46,314 nucleotides of DNA from positions 1 through 46,314 of the forward strand of contig JACCTY010000074.1 of the NCBI GenBank assembly GCA_013812145.1, written 5' to 3'. The notes beneath the pieces are model-generated. The model had not been told where the DNA came from, did not search any database, and saw nothing but the letters and a program-made list of their open reading frames with translations. This stretch comes from Geodermatophilaceae bacterium. Lineage in GTDB: Bacteria; Actinomycetota; Actinomycetes; Mycobacteriales; Geodermatophilaceae. The stretch's first letter is position 1; every line of letters starts with the position of its first letter. A program made the position numbers and the translations under genes. Of the stretch, positions 6,681-14,350 are shown in pieces.

Positions 6681-9227
6681 CTAGACGAGGGCAGCCAGCT
6701 CCACGGTGACGGACTCCTCGGTCGACTCCTCGAGCACGAGGTCGCTGACGACACCGGCGACGACGAGGTCCGCGCGGGCGGCCTCGACCGCGGCCAGTCG
6801 GCCCGCCTCACCGGTCACGGTCAGCCGGCTCACCTCCGCCCGCAGCGACACCTGCCGGCTGGACTTGGCCTTGCGCACCTCCGCCAGTACGGCGCTCACG
6901 GTGTCGAGAACGTCGGGACCGGCCGGTCCCGCGGCAGCCCGCAACGGTGCGCTCGTCGGCCACTCGGCCCGGTGCACGGAGCCTGACCGCCACCATGACC
7001 AGACCTCCTCCGTGACGAACGGCAGGAGCGGCGCGAACAGCCGCAGGAACGTCTCCAACGCGAGCGACAGCGCGGCGCGTGCTGACTCCGACTCCGGCCC
7101 CTGCCCGTACGCACGACCCTTGACCAGCTCCAGGTAGTCGTCACAGAAGTGCCAGAAGAACTTCTCGCTGTACTCCAGCGCCCGGTGGTACTGGTAGTCC
7201 TCGAACGCTGCGGTGGCCGCGTCAACGACGTCGGCGAGCACGCCCAGCATCGAACGGTCGACCCCAACCGTCACAGCCTCGGACAGCGGCGCGCCGGACG
7301 TGCCGGCCAGGCCCAGGACGAAGCGCGAGGCGTTGAGCACCTTGTTCGCCAACCGCCGGCCAACCTTCATCTGGCCGGTGTCGACGGCGGTGTCGGTGCC
7401 GGGGGCCCCTGAGCAGGCCCAGTAGCGAAGGCCGTCGGCGCCGAACTCCTCCTGCAGTTGCAGCGGCTCGATGATGTTGCCCTTGGACTTCGCCATCTTC
7501 TTGCGATCGGGGTCGAGGATCCAGCCGTTGATGCTGGTGTTGGCCCAGGGCAGCTCCTCGTGCTCCAGATGCGCCCGCAGCAATGTGGCGAACAGCCACG
7601 TCCGGATGATCTCGGGGCCCTGCGGCCGCAGATCCATCGGGAAGGTGCGCGCGAACAGGTCGGGATCCTCCTCCCAGCCGCAGACGATCTGCGGGCTGAG
7701 TGAGGACGTCGCCCAGGTGTCCATGATGTCGAGGTCGCCGACGAAACCGCCCGGCTGGCCCCGCTGCGCCTCCTCGTAACCCGGCGGCGGTTCGCCCTGC
7801 GGATCCACCGGCAGCGCGGCCTCGTCGCTGAGCATCGGCTTGTCCCAGACCGGCTCGCCGTCTGAGTCGACCGGATACCAGACCGGGAAGGGGACGCCGA
7901 AGAAGCGCTGCCGGCTGATCAGCCAGTCGCTGTTGAGCCCGCCTACCCAGTGCTCGTAGCGGACCCGCATGTGGCCGGGATGCCATACGAGCGCGCGGCC
8001 GCGTTCCAGGAGCCCGTCGCGCAGGCTCGCGTCACGGGCGCCGTTGCGGACGTACCACTGCCGGCTGGTGACGATCTCCAGCGGCCGGTCGCCCTTCTCG
8101 TAGAACTTGACCGGATGCCGGATCGCCCGCGGCTCGCCGACCATGCCGCCGTCGTCCCTGAGCAGGTCGACGATGCGGGCCCGGGCCTGCTTGGCGGTCT
8201 TGCCGGCCAGTTCACCCCAGGCCGTCGCGCCCGATGCGATCAACCAGGGCGGCACGTCGGGCTGGAACCGGCCGTCCCGGCGTACGACGGAACGCAGCTC
8301 CAGGCCGAGTTCACGCCACCAGATGACATCGGTGGTGTCCCCGAACGTGCAGACCATGGCGATTCCGGTGCCCCTGTCCGGTTGCGCAAGCGGGTGCGCG
8401 ACCACGGGCACAGTCACCTCGAACACCGGCGTGGTGACTTCGGTGCCGAAGAGCGGCTTGTACCGAGGGTCGTCGGGGTGCGCGACGAGGGCGACACACG
8501 CCGGCAGCAGCTCCGGCCGGGTCGTCTCGATCTCTACTTGGCTGCCATCCGACCGGGCGAAGAGGAGCCGGTGCGAGGTGGCGTCGACCTCTCGATCCTC
8601 CAGCTCTGCCTGCGCCACCGCGGTGCGGAAGTCGATGTCCCAGAGCGTCGGGGCCTCGGCGGCGTAGGCCTCGCCTCGATGCACGTTGCGGAGAAAAGCG
8701 CGCTGCGCCACCCGCCGGCAGTGGTCGTCGATGGTGGCGTACGTGAGCGTCCAGTCCACTGACAACCCGACTCGCCGCCAGACGTGCTCGAACGCCTTTT
8801 CGTCGACGAGGGTGAGTTCGTGGCACAGCTCGACGAAGTTACGCCGGGAGACGGGCAGCTGCGGCTTACCCTTGGTCGGTTCCGGCAGGGTCAGCTCAGG
8901 GTCGTAGGCAACCGTCGGGTCGCAGCGCACGCCGTAGTGGTTCTGCACCCGGCGCTCGGTGGGCAGCCCGTTGTCGTCCCACCCCATCGGGTAGAACACC
9001 TCGCGCCCACGCATCCGCTGGAACCGGGCGAGGGCATCTACCTGGACGTAGCCGAACACCGATCCGATGTGCAGCTGCCCGCTGACGGTCGGCGGCGGGG
9101 TGTCGATGGAGTAGATCTCGCCGCGATCCTTGGACCTGTCGAACCGGTAGGTCCGCTCCCGCTCCCACGCGGAGTCCCACTTGTCCTCCAGATCGACAAG
9201 CGAGGGTTTCTCGGGCAGACCAACCAT
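6681..9227 (-). CDS. valS: Valine--tRNA ligase (archaeal/rickettsial-type)
   Basis: 848 aa class I aminoacyl-tRNA synthetase that charges tRNA-Val. The signature HIGS (HIGH-type) is at residues 53-56 in TVSGQLHIGSVFGYVQVD, and the second ATP motif is KMAKS at 577-581, where KMSKS is the consensus. The GWDDNGLPTERRVQNHYGV segment and the ETTRPELLPACVALVAHP editing-domain motif fit ValS rather than IleS or LeuS. The length and the GWDDNGLP pattern match the shorter archaeal-type ValS. No valS leader or T-box is visible upstream, and the spacer to the next gene is short. It is a single gene, not in an obvious operon. Confidence 0.9.
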   Translation of the reverse strand: MVGLPEKPSLVDLEDKWDSAWERERTYRFDRSKDRGEIYSIDTPPPTVSGQLHIGSVFGYVQVDALARFQRMRGREVFYPMGWDDNGLPTERRVQNHYGVRCDPTVAYDPELTLPEPTKGKPQLPVSRRNFVELCHELTLVDEKAFEHVWRRVGLSVDWTLTYATIDDHCRRVAQRAFLRNVHRGEAYAAEAPTLWDIDFRTAVAQAELEDREVDATSHRLLFARSDGSQVEIETTRPELLPACVALVAHPDDPRYKPLFGTEVTTPVFEVTVPVVAHPLAQPDRGTGIAMVCTFGDTTDVIWWRELGLELRSVVRRDGRFQPDVPPWLIASGATAWGELAGKTAKQARARIVDLLRDDGGMVGEPRAIRHPVKFYEKGDRPLEIVTSRQWYVRNGARDASLRDGLLERGRALVWHPGHMRVRYEHWVGGLNSDWLISRQRFFGVPFPVWYPVDSDGEPVWDKPMLSDEAALPVDPQGEPPPGYEEAQRGQPGGFVGDLDIMDTWATSSLSPQIVCGWEEDPDLFARTFPMDLRPQGPEIIRTWLFATLLRAHLEHEELPWANTSINGWILDPDRKKMAKSKGNIIEPLQLQEEFGADGLRYWACSGAPGTDTAVDTGQMKVGRRLANKVLNASRFVLGLAGTSGAPLSEAVTVGVDRSMLGVLADVVDAATAAFEDYQYHRALEYSEKFFWHFCDDYLELVKGRAYGQGPESESARAALSLALETFLRLFAPLLPFVTEEVWSWWRSGSVHRAEWPTSAPLRAAAGPAGPDVLDTVSAVLAEVRKAKSSRQVSLRAEVSRLTVTGEAGRLAAVEAARADLVVAGVVSDLVLEESTEESVTVELAALV

Positions 9228-9287
9228 GTATCCGAGGTTAGCCGAGGCTGCGCGGTGGCCGGCCGTACGCCGACGGCTGGGCCCCCG

Positions 9288-10153
9288 TCATGTCCGGAGG
9301 AGTCGGAGATGCGCAGCCAGCAGCCGCTTCCCTGGGCGGGCGCTGACCGGTCTTGGGCGCGACACCGCAGTCCCCTGCAGCGATGCATACGTCGGTGAGA
9401 CCACCTGAGGTGAGATCACAACGCGATTCGAGGAGTCGATGCCGAGCCGATGCAGGTCGAACAGCGTGTGCAGGTCAGATCGCAGCAGCAACCCGTTCTC
9501 CAGGCTGTTCGTGTGTATACCGCGGTAGGGCGAAATGTGTGCGGCCTCCAGGACCTCGGCAGCGGTCTCGCCGGAGATGGCACAACGATGGCCGTAAGCC
9601 TTCAACAGCCCGTCGCGGAAGCCCTTCTGCCCTTGCCGCCGCACGATGTCAGCCAAGACCCATCGACGCGCATCCTCTTCGGATGCCGGGCCCTCAGGAT
9701 CATCTCGGCGAGTGAGCCTGCTATCCCGCGCGCGTAGCCACTGGTCCAGGACGGCCTGTGTCTGCCGGTTAGCGCGACAGACGTTCTGGGGCACTTGCCC
9801 GAAACTTGCTCGCGGAATCGGGTTTCGCTCCAGCGCTCTGCTTGCGGCGATGTCCCACTTGAGATCTACGGACCCGTAGTCGCCGGCGTCGGCATACGTT
9901 TGTGTCGAGCGGGCCAATGCGTAGATGTACTGCCGACCGGCCGCATACAACCACACTGCGTCGTCTGGACGCATGATGTTGAAACCACTGGACAGGCCCC
10001 AGTCGTCGATCCTGTCAGGGTGGCGTTGCAGCCCTCCCACACGTTCTCCGGTGACACCGGCAGCCAGTCCCCGGAGTCCAGGTCCTCCAAGTGATATCGA
10101 GCTGTGGGTCCGTCGTTCGTGGGGTAGAGCCAGTGGGTGGGTGGATCAGCCAT
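9288..10153 (-). pseudogene. EVE-like domain / HNH endonuclease, frameshifted near the N-terminus
   Basis: The ATG at 10153 overlaps the hepT stop by one base (TGATG). It opens ADPPTHWLYPTNDGPTARYH and runs to ENVWEG at about 10035. One base is then out of phase, and the shifted frame continues LQRHPDRIDDWGLSSGFNIM to the stop at 9288. Rebuilt length is about 288 aa. The N-terminal half (MRPDDAVWLYAAGRQYIYAL) resembles EVE/PUA-like domains that read modified bases. The C-terminal half is a clear HNH nuclease: YGHRCAISGETAAEVLEAAH, then SLENGLLLRSDLHTLFDLH. The EVE assignment is by pattern only. A second frame beginning at 10040 gives an open 250-aa protein that keeps the nuclease, so partial activity is possible. 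The translational coupling suggests it belongs with hepT and mntA. Confidence 0.65.
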
Positions 10154-10572
10154 CACTTCTCCCGTTGAAGGTAGGAGTTCACTGCCGAGACGAATCTGTC
10201 GAGGTTCGTGAGGTATGCGAGCCGGGCGAGAACGATGCGATCGTCCACATCGACGTACTCATAGACGAGGACGTTGCGAAAGCCGACCGCCTTGCGCATG
10301 GACTCTGCCAAGTCGGAGGCGAGTACGTCGCTTCGCGCGAGCAGCCCCATCGCTGCGCTGTTGTCGGCCGGAGGACCCCAGCCCTCGGACGAGCAGAAGT
10401 GCTGGGCAACGTCGACGCACGCCTCGATGGTCGTGACGAAGGTGTACTTGATCCCCGGTAGCCACATGGGATCGGCTCGCCGTGATGGCTCGGCGCCGGC
10501 CACGCGCCGTAGTGTGGCGAGCCCCTCGGTGACGGATCTCCGCAGCCGATAGACCCGGACCTCATCGACCAC
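10153..10572 (-). CDS. hepT: HepT-like ribonuclease toxin with a substituted catalytic His
   Basis: 139 aa of the HepT (DUF86) family, HEPN-fold RNases neutralised by a partner MntA. The core KYTFVTTIEACVDVAQHF and the C-terminal GFRNVLVYEYVDVDD are characteristic. The family active site is R-x(4-6)-H-x-Y. Here R99 and Y106 are kept but position 104 is Tyr (codon TAT at 10263-10261) instead of His, a single CAT-to-TAT change. RNase activity is therefore probably reduced or lost, although the Tyr that MntA is known to AMPylate remains. The gene overlaps mntA by 11 nt and is coupled to the HNH gene downstream. Confidence 0.82.
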   Translation of the reverse strand: MVDEVRVYRLRRSVTEGLATLRRVAGAEPSRRADPMWLPGIKYTFVTTIEACVDVAQHFCSSEGWGPPADNSAAMGLLARSDVLASDLAESMRKAVGFRNVLVYEYVDVDDRIVLARLAYLTNLDRFVSAVNSYLQREK

Positions 10573-10972
10573 GGCTCAACGCCTCGACGAACTCCCGGTG
10601 GGCGCGCAGCATCCGCGGCCGCTCGTCGAAGTAGATCTTGCGAGTGGTGGCCACCCATCGGACCCGGGCCGGTGGGTCGTCGTCGTAGAGCAGCTGGCCG
10701 TCCACCGCGATGCGGCCGGCCAGCTCGAGCGGAGCGCCGTTCAGCACGACCAGATCCACGTCGGCCGGGAGGTCCACCTCGAAGGATGCGGGCGCAGCAC
10801 CATCCCACCAGGCCGCGACATCGATGTCCGAGTCCGGCCTTGCCCGGCCGTTCACTCGGCTGCCGTGCAGCAGGGCGAACCGGGCTCCGGCCGCGCGCAG
10901 CACCGCTGTGATCTCCCGCTGCTGCGAGTCGTCCAGCTCCACACCAGTCAGTCTCGCAGCCAGCGCGAGCAT
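10562..10972 (-). CDS. mntA: MntA-like minimal nucleotidyltransferase antitoxin
   Basis: 136 aa from the ATG at 10972. The longer frame back to 11122 runs into a large hairpin, so the upstream part is unlikely to be coding. A GTG at 10942 is an alternative start, and neither start has a strong ribosome binding site. The motif GSRVNGRARPDSDIDV (Gly37-Ser38, Asp49, Asp51) is the nucleotidyltransferase GSx(10)DxD signature. In the known MntA-HepT system, MntA adds AMP to a HepT tyrosine and blocks its RNase activity. Gene order mntA-hepT with a short overlap matches that system. Confidence 0.78.
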   Translation of the reverse strand: MLALAARLTGVELDDSQQREITAVLRAAGARFALLHGSRVNGRARPDSDIDVAAWWDGAAPASFEVDLPADVDLVVLNGAPLELAGRIAVDGQLLYDDDPPARVRWVATTRKIYFDERPRMLRAHREFVEALSRGR

Positions 10973-11085
10973 TCCGACGTCACTTGGATGCGGGTTTCCC
11001 CGGCGGCGATCATGTTCGCCCACGATGTCGGCATCTGGCGCCACGCCTGCTCGTCGGCGACATCCCTTTGGGTTCTGCCGCGCGG

Positions 11086-11149
11086 TGATCAACTCGGGTT
11101 TGTGGTCGTTGCCGAGCGCCAAGAGGCGGCCACAACCCCGAGTTGATCA
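11086..11149. repeat. Long hairpin (23-nt arms) between DUF885 gene and mntA
   Basis: The arms at 11086-11108 and 11127-11149 are reverse complements with two mismatches, and the loop is 18 nt. Both arms end in TGATCA. It follows the DUF885 stop (11158) within 10 nt and precedes mntA, so it probably ends DUF885 transcripts. A second hairpin with similar ends and position lies at 44748-44800. Confidence 0.7.
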
Positions 11150-11157
11150 TGAATAGA

Positions 11158-12825
11158 TCAGAGCGCGGCGAGCTCGGAGGTCAGGTCGGCCAGCCCGATG
11201 GAGCCCATCGACAGTGCGGCCATGTGCCAGCGCTTGAGGTCGAAGTTCGCCCCCTGCCGCCGCTCCGCCTGCGCTCGACCGGCGAGCCAGGCGCGCTCCC
11301 CCAGCTTGTAACTGATCGCCTGTCCGGGGATCCCGAGGTAGCGAACCAGCTCGCTGTCACAGAAGGCCGGGTCCCGGCCCGTGTTGGCGCCGAAGAACTC
11401 CCGCCCGAGTTCCGGCGTCCACCGCTCGCCTGGGTGGAACGGTTGGTCGCGCGGAATCTCCAGCTCCAGGTGCATACCGATGTCGATGATCACTCGCACT
11501 GCACGAATCTGCTGCGCATCCAGGTAGCCCATCCGATGCCCGCGGCCGGTCAGGAACCCGAGTTCGTCCATCAGCCGCTCGGCGTACAGGGCCCAGCCCT
11601 CGGTGTCCGCGCTCGTGCTGCCGATGCTCGTCTGGTACGTCGACAGCTGCGGCGCGACGTGGACCCACTGGGCCAGCTGCAGGTGATGCCCAGGGACGCC
11701 CTCGTGGTACCAGGTGCTGACCAGGTCCCAGAGCGGGAAGCGCTCCCGGCCCAGCGTCGGCAGCCACGTCCGCCCGGGACGGGAGAAGTCCATTGCCGGC
11801 CGGGTGTAGTACGGCGCCGCGGCGCTGCCGGCCGGTGCGATCATCGCCTCGACCCGGCGGATCGGCTCCGCGAGGTCGAAGTGCGTCCCGTCGAGGGTGG
11901 TGATCGCGTCGTCCATCATCTGCTGCAGCCGCTGCCGGATCTCCTCGACGCCCTCGACGGCGTCCCCCTCAGCGTCCAGCCACCGCATCGCCTCGGCCGG
12001 CGTGGAGCCTGGTAGGGCTCGCTCCGCCTCCGCTCGCATCTCGCCGTCGATCCGGGCGAACTCGCCCCACGCCCAGCTGTACGCCTCGTCCAGATCGAGG
12101 TCAGCGCCGGTGAACTGCATGGCCCAGCGGGCGTAGCGCTCGGCACCGACCGCATCCGGAGTGCCCTCGGCGGCCGGGCGGTACGTTTCGCGGAGAAAGT
12201 CCCGGGTCGCGACAACAGCCTCGGTCGCCACCTGTGCGGCCGACTCGAGGGCCTTGCGCTGACTGTCCGGCCCGGCGGCGACGAACGAGCCGAACCAGGA
12301 ACCGGCTGGACCCTTCCCCAGCCACTCGTCGAGTTGGCCGGCCAGAGCGTCGACCTGCCGCGGGGCGGCGTACTGGCCACGGGCGGCGCCACCGGCCAGC
12401 GCAGCGCAGTATCCGTCGTAGGCAGCAGGAATGTTCACCATCCGGCGGGCGATGACCGCCCAGTCCTCGTCCGTCGCCGACGGCATCAACATGAAGACCT
12501 GCCGGACGGTGTGGACCGGCGTGAACGTGTTGTTGACGGCCCGCAGATTCTCACCGGCCGCACTCAACGCCAGGCCGGAGTTGAGCCGGTTACGCAGCAG
12601 CCGCGCACAGCGCCGCTCCAGGGGGTCTTCTGACTCTGGCAGCGCGTCGAGCTCGGCGAGAGTGGACCGGGCCAGATCATCGGTCGCGGCGATCCCGTCC
12701 GGTGACAGGTCAGGAAGCCGGTCGTCGTGCGGTCGGACACCCAATGCGGTGCCGAGCAGGGGATTGAGATCAGCCAGGGCGTCCACATACCGGTCGGCGA
12801 GCTGGCGGGCGGTACGAGCAGTCAT
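11158..12825 (-). CDS. DUF885 family protein, putative metallopeptidase
   Basis: 555 aa from the ATG at 12825 (MTARTARQLADRYVDALADL). It belongs to DUF885. The motif HEGVPGHHLQ at residues 374-383 is the family's HExxPGHH zinc-site pattern, and WYHEG precedes it. The C-terminal region contains the conserved DTEGWALYAERLMDELG stretch, rich in conserved acidic residues. Family members are large alpha-helical proteins thought to be zinc-dependent peptidases; substrates are mostly unknown. The gene is divergent from coxM, with a 109-nt shared promoter region. I see no signal peptide. Confidence 0.82.
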   Translation of the reverse strand: MTARTARQLADRYVDALADLNPLLGTALGVRPHDDRLPDLSPDGIAATDDLARSTLAELDALPESEDPLERRCARLLRNRLNSGLALSAAGENLRAVNNTFTPVHTVRQVFMLMPSATDEDWAVIARRMVNIPAAYDGYCAALAGGAARGQYAAPRQVDALAGQLDEWLGKGPAGSWFGSFVAAGPDSQRKALESAAQVATEAVVATRDFLRETYRPAAEGTPDAVGAERYARWAMQFTGADLDLDEAYSWAWGEFARIDGEMRAEAERALPGSTPAEAMRWLDAEGDAVEGVEEIRQRLQQMMDDAITTLDGTHFDLAEPIRRVEAMIAPAGSAAAPYYTRPAMDFSRPGRTWLPTLGRERFPLWDLVSTWYHEGVPGHHLQLAQWVHVAPQLSTYQTSIGSTSADTEGWALYAERLMDELGFLTGRGHRMGYLDAQQIRAVRVIIDIGMHLELEIPRDQPFHPGERWTPELGREFFGANTGRDPAFCDSELVRYLGIPGQAISYKLGERAWLAGRAQAERRQGANFDLKRWHMAALSMGSIGLADLTSELAAL

Positions 12826-12934
12826 GAACCCATCATTGCCGGAACACCTTGACGCTCGTCGACCGGTCGCGCAGGCTCCATCGCAAACAACGGGGTGCAC
12901 TGGGCGCCCCCTCCCTGGATGGAAGGGGACCGTC

Positions 12935-13822
12935 GTGCAGATTCCGGCCGCGTTCGAGTACGCCCGCGCGGAGAGTCTCGACCACGCCCTGCAACTCCTG
13001 GCCGAGCATGGGGAGGAGGCGCGGGTCATCGCCGGCGGGCACAGCCTGCTGCCCATGATGAAGCTTCGGCTGGCCAACCCGGAGTGGCTGATCGACATCA
13101 ACGACCTGGCCGACCTCGACTACATCACCGAGGAGGGCGACACCCTCCGGATCGGCGCCCTGACCCGGCACGTGAGCCTGCTGGAGTCCGACGCCGTGGC
13201 CGGGCTCTTCCCGCTCGTGCGGGACGCCGAGAAGACGATCGCCGACCCGCTGGTACGCAACCGCGGGACCATCGGGGGCTCGCTGTGCCAGGCCGACCCG
13301 GCCGAGGACCTGTCGACGGTCTGCCACGTCCTACGCACCGAGCTGGTGATCCGTGGCCCGAACGGCGAGCGCACGGTTCCGATGAGGGAGCTGCATCGCG
13401 GTCCGTACGAGACCAGCGTGGAGCAGAACGAGATTCTCACCGAGATCCGCTGGCCGATCCGACCGCGTTCATCCAGTGCGTACACAAAGGTCGAGCGGCG
13501 GGTCGGCGACTGGGCCACGACCGCCGCGGGCGCCTGCCTCACGATGGGTGACGCCGGGCAGATCGAGGACGTGGTCATCGGCCTGACCGCCGTCGGGCTG
13601 GACGGCGGAACCGCCACCCGCGCCGAGGATGCCATCCGCGGTCAGCAGCCAGGTGAGGAGCTGTACGCCGAGGCCGGGCGGTTGGCTGCCGAGGACTGCA
13701 ACCCGGTTGGTGACCAGCGCGGCACGGAAGCCTACAAGCGACACCTGGCCGACGAGCTGACCCAGCGGGTCCTGCGCAAGGCCGTAGAACGTGTCAATTC
13801 CACCGCCGCAGCAAGGAGCTGA
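12935..13822 (+). CDS. coxM: Carbon monoxide dehydrogenase, medium (FAD) subunit
   Basis: 295 aa from the GTG at 12935, preceded by GGAAGGGGAC. The longer upstream frame is antisense to the DUF885 gene and was rejected. FAD-binding signatures are AGGHS (33-37) and TIGGS (112-116, in RNRGTIGGSLCQADPAED). The C-terminus has the CoxM iron-sulfur-facing domain (YTKVERRVGDWATTAAGA). It passes electrons from the Fe-S subunit to FAD and on to the quinone or respiratory chain. It is the first gene of the cox operon, 3 nt before coxS. Confidence 0.93.
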   Translation: MQIPAAFEYARAESLDHALQLLAEHGEEARVIAGGHSLLPMMKLRLANPEWLIDINDLADLDYITEEGDTLRIGALTRHVSLLESDAVAGLFPLVRDAEKTIADPLVRNRGTIGGSLCQADPAEDLSTVCHVLRTELVIRGPNGERTVPMRELHRGPYETSVEQNEILTEIRWPIRPRSSSAYTKVERRVGDWATTAAGACLTMGDAGQIEDVVIGLTAVGLDGGTATRAEDAIRGQQPGEELYAEAGRLAAEDCNPVGDQRGTEAYKRHLADELTQRVLRKAVERVNSTAAARS

Positions 13823-13825
13823 CCC

Positions 13826-14350
13826 GTGAAGATCACGATGACCGTCAACGGGGATTCGGTGACAAGTGAGGCCGAGCCCCGGGTCCTGCTCGTGCACTTC
13901 CTGCGGGACGTGCTCGGCTTGACCGGCACCCACTGGGGCTGCGACACCAGCAACTGCGGCCTGTGCGCGGTGCTGATGGACGGCGTACCGGTGAAGTCCT
14001 GCACCGTGCTGGCCGCGATGGCCTCCGGCCACGAGATCCGCACCGTGGAGGGGCTGGCTACCGGCGGCACGCTCGACCCGGTGCAGCAGGGCTTCATGGA
14101 GGAGCACGGCCTGCAGTGCGGATTCTGTACGCCGGGCATGATGCTCACCGCCCGCGCCCTGCTCGACAAGAACCCCGACCCTGACGAGGACACGATCCGG
14201 GAAGCCATCTCGGGCCAGATCTGCCGCTGCACCGGCTACGCCACGATCGTCCGATCCATCAAGTGGGCCGCCGCTCATCCGGCCGGTTCGTCCCAGGCAG
14301 AGACCCCTGCCGAGACCCCAGCCGAGGAAACCGCGGAGGTTCCTGCATGA
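13826..14350 (+). CDS. coxS: Carbon monoxide dehydrogenase, small (2x[2Fe-2S]) subunit
   Basis: 174 aa from the GTG at 13826 with AAGGAG upstream. The N-terminal plant-type ferredoxin cluster uses Cys39, Cys44, Cys47 and Cys59. The C-terminal cluster uses Cys98, Cys101, Cys133 and Cys135 (CGFC ... CRC). These relay electrons from the Mo site in CoxL to FAD in CoxM. The last ~20 residues are a repetitive Glu/Thr/Pro/Ala tail (AETPAETPAEETAEV) longer than the usual CoxS end. The stop overlaps the coxL start (ATGA). Confidence 0.95.
   Translation: MKITMTVNGDSVTSEAEPRVLLVHFLRDVLGLTGTHWGCDTSNCGLCAVLMDGVPVKSCTVLAAMASGHEIRTVEGLATGGTLDPVQQGFMEEHGLQCGFCTPGMMLTARALLDKNPDPDEDTIREAISGQICRCTGYATIVRSIKWAAAHPAGSSQAETPAETPAEETAEVPA

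Noticed and set aside
10973-11122. Upstream extension of MntA to 11122
   Set aside because: The extra 50 codons overlap a long hairpin and lack similarity to the family, so the start at 10972 was used.
12826-12934. TTGACG as a -35 box for coxM
   Set aside because: No acceptable -10 at 16-18 bp; the promoter is probably in this spacer but cannot be placed.
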